DNA of 25,721 nt from NCBI GenBank assembly GCA_964417835.1, contig CAYQJD010000011.1, positions 1 to 25,721 of the forward strand, given 5' to 3'. Shown piece after piece: positions 22,192 to 25,721 of this stretch (the stretch's first letter is position 1; each line of letters starts with the position of its first letter). The translations under genes and the position numbers were made by a program. The notes beneath the pieces are model-generated. The model was given only the letters and a program-made list of their open reading frames with translations. It had not been told where the DNA came from and did not search any database. This DNA comes from UMGS1124 sp964417835 (GTDB lineage Bacteria > Bacillota_I > Bacilli_A > RF39 > UBA660).

Positions 22192-23481
22192 ATGAATATT
22201 GAAAATTTTAATAAGAATATGTTTAATTTTATAAATAATGCAAATTGCGCTTTTACTGGAATAAAAACAATAAAGGATATATTGTTAGAAAATAATTTTA
22301 TAGAATTAGAAGAAAATAAAGAATGGGAACTAAGATATAATAGTAAATATTTTGTTACACGTAACGATGCTTCTATTATCGCATTTAATATGGGAAAAAA
22401 TGATAGTTTTAACATAACATGTACACATATAGATACTCCAGCGTTTAAAGTCAAACCTAAAAATCAAATTTATGAAAATAATTATTTAAAAATTAATGTT
22501 ATGCCATATGGAGGTCTATTAAACTATGCTTGGCTTGACGAAGCTTTATCATTATCTGGACGTATTATAATAAAAAATAATAATATTTATAGAAAAGAAA
22601 TTATTGATTTTAAAGAACCATTACTATGTATTCCAAGTGTAGCAATACATCAAAATGCCAATGCTAATGATAATTTAAGTTTAAATAGTCAAATAGATAT
22701 GATTCCTATAATTTCTTTTGAAGATAAAAATAATATAATTAAAAATCTTATTTCTAAAAAATGCAATATACAAAAACATGAAAAAATATGTGACTTTGAT
22801 TTGTTTTTATATTCAACTGAAAAACCTCAATATTTTGGTTTAAATAAAGAAATGATTATTTCTCCCCGTATAGATGATTTAACGTGTGTTTTTAGTGCAC
22901 TAGAAGGTTTTATAAAGGCAAATAATAATGATAATAACAATATTTTTTGTGCATTTAACAGTGAAGAAATTGGTAGCTTAACTAAAGAAGGAGCTGATTC
23001 ATCATTTCTAATGGACACGTTAAAAAGAATTTCTTTTAATATAAAAAAAGATATCTCTATGTTAATCTGTAATTCTACAATCTTAAGTGCTGACAATACT
23101 CACGCAGTACATCCTAATCATCCTGGAAATAGTGACATAAATAATGGCGCATTTTTAAATAAAGGAATTGTAATTTCAACAGATGAAGCTTCTACAACTG
23201 ACAGTACTACTTCCTCAATATTCAAAGGAATTTGTGAAAATGCAAAAGTTCCTTATCAAAATTTTGTCACTAAAAATGATATGACAAGTGGCAGCACTTT
23301 ATCAGGAATAAGTTTAAGACATGTAAGCATTGATTCTATAGATATTGGTCTTGCACAACTTGCTATGCATGGTGCAAAAGAAATAATTGGAAATAAAGAT
23401 CCTTACTATCTTTATAAAGCATTCAAAAAATTTTATGAAACTAATATTGTAAAAGAAAAAGATAAAATAATTATAAAATAA
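22192..23481 (+). CDS. M18 family aminopeptidase
   Basis: M18 enzymes are cytoplasmic, two-metal (zinc or other divalent ion) aminopeptidases that form large dodecameric shells and remove N-terminal residues, often acidic. The 429-residue protein is of family length and has all metal ligands in order: His79 and Asp81 in THIDTPAF, the bridging Asp at 228/229 in SPRIDDL, Glu258-Glu259 in FNSEEIGS, Asp301 in SADNTHAVHPNHP, and His393 in AMHGAKE. SVAIHQN (149-155) and MTSGSTLSG (364-372) are further family landmarks. GGTGAA lies before the ATG at 22192. It stands alone, divergent from the 455-residue gene. Substrate preference is not readable. Confidence 0.93.
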   Translation: MNIENFNKNMFNFINNANCAFTGIKTIKDILLENNFIELEENKEWELRYNSKYFVTRNDASIIAFNMGKNDSFNITCTHIDTPAFKVKPKNQIYENNYLKINVMPYGGLLNYAWLDEALSLSGRIIIKNNNIYRKEIIDFKEPLLCIPSVAIHQNANANDNLSLNSQIDMIPIISFEDKNNIIKNLISKKCNIQKHEKICDFDLFLYSTEKPQYFGLNKEMIISPRIDDLTCVFSALEGFIKANNNDNNNIFCAFNSEEIGSLTKEGADSSFLMDTLKRISFNIKKDISMLICNSTILSADNTHAVHPNHPGNSDINNGAFLNKGIVISTDEASTTDSTTSSIFKGICENAKVPYQNFVTKNDMTSGSTLSGISLRHVSIDSIDIGLAQLAMHGAKEIIGNKDPYYLYKAFKKFYETNIVKEKDKIIIK

Positions 23482-23483
23482 AA

Positions 23484-23511
23484 AAAGTATTATATTTTTT
23501 TATAACACTTT
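23484..23511 (-). terminator. Terminator of the DUF84 gene
   Basis: AAAGTGTTATA and TATAATACTTT on the minus strand form an 11-bp stem with one mismatch and a 6-A loop, followed by Ts. The plus strand lacks a T run after the stem, so it mainly serves the minus-strand gene, although it also lies just after the M18 stop. Confidence 0.6.
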
Positions 23512-24082
23512 AAGATACTAATTCATCAATATATTTATCTAATGTTTCTCGTTGTTTTTTATAAATATGAGAAATAAAACTAGAGACTATTGCTTCACTA
23601 TCAACACTTTCTCTTTTATATAATCCATTTGAAAGATAACCCATAACTCCTAAATTTTGTTTATTATTAGTATTATTTGTAATTTTCTCAATAGCTTTAT
23701 TTAATGAGCCTCCAGCCTTCAAATAATTAAACATAGTTTTTGAAAGTCTTATACCTAAAGATTTTCCAGTAGATTTTTTTCCATATTTATCTTCTATCAC
23801 ACAATAAGTAACAACGAAAGGCAGCCCATTTTCATCTAAGGAAAAACCACCTTCTATAGAGCATAAATAATCATATTTTATATTATTGTCTAAAGCATAT
23901 TTTTTCAAATTTTTATTTCTGTTTTCTGCTCCTCTAATTATTTCAAAACCTATAGGTTTACTATTAGTTTCTGATAAAACATCATAAGAAAATATTTCAT
24001 ATTCTGACATATTAAGCTTTTTTAACGCTTTCCTTAGTGCATTCAATTTTGATGGATTTTTACTTCCTAATAAAATTATCAT
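23510..24082 (-). CDS. DUF84/YjjX-type inosine/xanthosine triphosphatase
   Basis: Proteins of this family (YjjX in Escherichia coli) hydrolyse non-canonical purine triphosphates such as ITP and XTP, which keeps them out of nucleic acids. The 190-residue product has the opening nucleotide-binding stretch LLGSKNPSKLNALRKALKK (4-22), then SETNSKPIGFEIIRGAENRN (37-56), the strand SIEGGFS, and near the end GVMGYLSNGLYKRESVDSEA, which matches the family's 'GxLTxGxxxRxxxxxxA' motif. AGGAG precedes the ATG. It follows the 83-residue protein by 36 bases on the same strand and is probably co-transcribed. The activity is inferred from the family. Confidence 0.8.
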   Translation of the reverse strand: MIILLGSKNPSKLNALRKALKKLNMSEYEIFSYDVLSETNSKPIGFEIIRGAENRNKNLKKYALDNNIKYDYLCSIEGGFSLDENGLPFVVTYCVIEDKYGKKSTGKSLGIRLSKTMFNYLKAGGSLNKAIEKITNNTNNKQNLGVMGYLSNGLYKRESVDSEAIVSSFISHIYKKQRETLDKYIDELVS

Positions 24083-24118
24083 ACTTCTCCTTATAATTAA
24101 TAAAATTTATTATATTTA

Positions 24119-24370
24119 TTATAGTTTCTTATTATTAATTTCATTATTTTGAAGTTCAAATCCCATTTTTTCATAATCACGATCCATAACGTCATGAATC
24201 TTATTTATAGCTTTTTCTCTTGCTTCGTAATCCAACATTGTTAGTCTACTAACTAATTCTCTCGCCCAAATTATATGTTCCCTGCATTCTTCTTTTACAT
24301 CCATAGGGACTTTATCAATTGCTCGAGCATTTCTTTCTATTTTTTCTAAATAATATTTTGGTTCATTCAT
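24119..24370 (-). CDS. Small helical protein of unknown function
   Basis: I do not recognise this 83-residue protein. It is highly charged and almost all helical by pattern, with one Cys (CREHIIWAREL) and three likely helices (about 4-20, 22-45, 48-70). There is no signal or membrane helix. GGAGG stands 7-8 bases before the ATG and a strong promoter lies upstream, which makes it a real gene despite the size. It shares a transcript with the DUF84 gene by position. Confidence 0.7.
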   Translation of the reverse strand: MNEPKYYLEKIERNARAIDKVPMDVKEECREHIIWARELVSRLTMLDYEAREKAINKIHDVMDRDYEKMGFELQNNEINNKKL

Positions 24371-24399
24371 AATTTGTACCTCCGTTTCTGTTAAAAAAA

Positions 24400-24428
24400 A
24401 TTATATCATAAAACATTCTAATAAACAA
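24400..24428 (-). promoter_or_regulatory. Sigma-A promoter with extended -10 for the 83-residue protein
   Basis: Minus strand TTGTTT (24423-24428), 17-base spacer, TATAAT (24400-24405) with TGA just before, making TGATATAAT. The leader of about 20 bases holds the GGAGGT site. Confidence 0.7.
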
Positions 24429-24450
24429 ATATTTATAGTAGGGAAGATGA

Positions 24451-25721
24451 CTACCAAGAGCCACCTCCACCTCCTCCTGACCCACCACCAGAAGATCCTC
24501 CTCCTGATGATGAACCACCTCCACCTGAATCACTTGATGGACTAGATGACATAACGCTTTGTGCAGATACCATTGTATTATTCATAAATGTTCCAAATGC
24601 TACCATATCAAAAGCATTAGGACTATCATACCAAGATGGAGCTTGTAATGATATTGACTCGAATTTTTTGATCCATTTATCAGATACACCTAAAACATAA
24701 GTGTATGGTAAAATATTATAGAAATAAGTTGGATTTTCCATAACCATTGCCTCTAATTTTTCCTTTTCAGCAGTTTCTAGGAAGTTTCTAAATCCTCTTA
24801 ATTTTCCTAATATTTCATTTCCATAAGGCGTTCTTTTTGGTAAATACTTTAAGCATATAACCATACCAAGAACACAACAAATACCAATTATATATCCTAT
24901 TAAATAAATTGGATCTTGTAATAATGCAGGAAGTACAGTAAATGCCCAAGGCATACCTCCAAACATTCCTCCCCAAACAAGACCAAACAATTTAGTACCA
25001 ATTGATGAATGAGTAGCTTTACCATTTACATAAATAGTTTGAGTTCCACCAAATAACATACTAAACATTACTGTAAATCCAATACCAGGGAACAAAAGAG
25101 CAACAATTAACATATCTACTTCACCATATGTTAAAATAGGTGGGATTGTTATTAAACAGTATGTAGCTATAATCATCAATATAATAAATATTGTTTTCCC
25201 TGATGCAGACTTTTCAAATATTTTATTTTTGTTTTGCTTATTATTAATATTACTTAATATTCTATTATTTGTTACATAAAAATTATTATATAACATTTTA
25301 TCAGTAACTTCTGTCCTATCATATTCAAATAATCCTTCCATAAACCATTGTTCGTTAATATTTGTTCCATTATAATCTTTCAATTTTCTAATTAAAACCT
25401 CATTATGTTCATTATACTCATTAATTGAAGATTTAAGGCCATATTGTTCGTAATCAATTGCTGTATCAATGTTTTTATAAATATCTAACATGTTTTTATA
25501 ATATTTTATTTTTTTTGAATTTGGATTTATTTTTCTTTCTTCATCTATTTTATTTTGTAATTCAACTATTTTTTGATTAGCATTATTTTTTGAATCTTCA
25601 CTTAAATTAATCTTTTCAACATTTAAATCAATCTTATCGTTAATAATTTCTAAATAACCCTTATTAGCTAAATATATAAGTAAAGATGTCACATCTTGAT
25701 TATCAGCTTTTCCTTTATATA
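24451..25721 (-). CDS. DUF2207-family membrane protein, C-terminal part
   Basis: The gene enters from the right edge; at least 422 residues are visible and the reading frame continues upstream of the first possible start, so the true N terminus is outside. The family is widespread in Firmicutes and of unknown function, usually with a signal peptide, an outside beta domain and then the membrane and cytoplasmic parts seen here. Visible are the cytoplasmic segment VTSLLIYLANKGYLEI, two hydrophobic pairs in the middle, the family motif GFRNFLETAEKEKLE with NPTYFYNILPYTYVLGVSDKW and WYDSP, and a Gly/Ser-only tail ending in Trp. This tail explains the local rise in G+C. No terminator is clear after the stop. 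Confidence 0.88.
   Translation of the reverse strand, partial: YKGKADNQDVTSLLIYLANKGYLEIINDKIDLNVEKINLSEDSKNNANQKIVELQNKIDEERKINPNSKKIKYYKNMLDIYKNIDTAIDYEQYGLKSSINEYNEHNEVLIRKLKDYNGTNINEQWFMEGLFEYDRTEVTDKMLYNNFYVTNNRILSNINNKQNKNKIFEKSASGKTIFIILMIIATYCLITIPPILTYGEVDMLIVALLFPGIGFTVMFSMLFGGTQTIYVNGKATHSSIGTKLFGLVWGGMFGGMPWAFTVLPALLQDPIYLIGYIIGICCVLGMVICLKYLPKRTPYGNEILGKLRGFRNFLETAEKEKLEAMVMENPTYFYNILPYTYVLGVSDKWIKKFESISLQAPSWYDSPNAFDMVAFGTFMNNTMVSAQSVMSSSPSSDSGGGGSSSGGGSSGGGSGGGGGGSW

Noticed and set aside
24451..24560. Gly/Ser-coding, G+C-richer stretch as a repeat or foreign insert
   Set aside because: It is the normal low-complexity tail of DUF2207 proteins, in frame with the gene.
1..25721. 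Mobile elements, CRISPR arrays, tRNA or rRNA genes
   Set aside because: No transposase or integrase motifs, no regularly spaced repeats and no cloverleaf or rRNA-like stretches were seen on either strand.

Overview
The window is AT-rich (by eye roughly mid-20s % G+C) and comes from a Gram-positive, spore-forming bacterium of the low-GC Bacillota. TGA is used as a stop and TGG as Trp, so the genetic code is the ordinary one. The signs are pro-sigma-E with its protease SpoIIGA, a ger-type germinant receptor operon, the MurT/GatD pair, an L20-controlled infC-rpmI-rplT operon and Shine-Dalgarno sequences extended to GGAGGTGAT. The compact gene order and short versions of several proteins (sigma-E pro-peptide, SpoIIGA, GerB-type permease) fit the small-genome gut Bacilli (RF39, RFN20 or Erysipelotrichales-like lineages). 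That placement is inference from style, not from a marker tree.

Layout. (1) 1-5652, minus strand, read right to left: ftsA and ftsZ, an intrinsic terminator, then spoIIGA-sigE behind a promoter with an unusually long spacer, then murB with its own promoter, then the 5' end of a C39-peptidase ABC exporter that runs off the left edge. Division, early mother-cell sporulation control and wall synthesis sit side by side. (2) 5788-7877, plus strand: murT-gatD, the lipid II amidation pair; the GatD here lacks both catalytic residues of the family. (3) 7871-9315, minus: infC-rpmI-rplT behind a leader with mutually exclusive hairpins. IF3 appears to start at AUA, and L20 carries an extra C-terminal Rho-N/SAP-like domain. 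(4) 9430-13045, minus: AI-2E family membrane protein, fmt, an unknown membrane-anchored protein and a CDP-alcohol phosphatidyltransferase. (5) 13086-16613, plus: a gerKA-gerKC-gerKB-type operon behind a good match to a forespore sigma-G promoter. (6) 16604-22121: tgt and queA (queuosine in tRNA), a small helical protein on the opposite strand, and several unrecognised proteins. (7) 22192-25721: an M18 aminopeptidase, a DUF84-type nucleotide phosphatase, a small helical protein and a DUF2207 membrane protein that runs off the right edge.

No mobile element, CRISPR array, tRNA or rRNA was seen. Most of the window is core chromosome, and I did not find a clear multi-gene novel system. The best leads are the active-site-less GatD with a divergent MurT partner, the L20 fusion, the attenuator plus AUA start in infC, and the compact terminator/promoter at ftsZ-spoIIGA.
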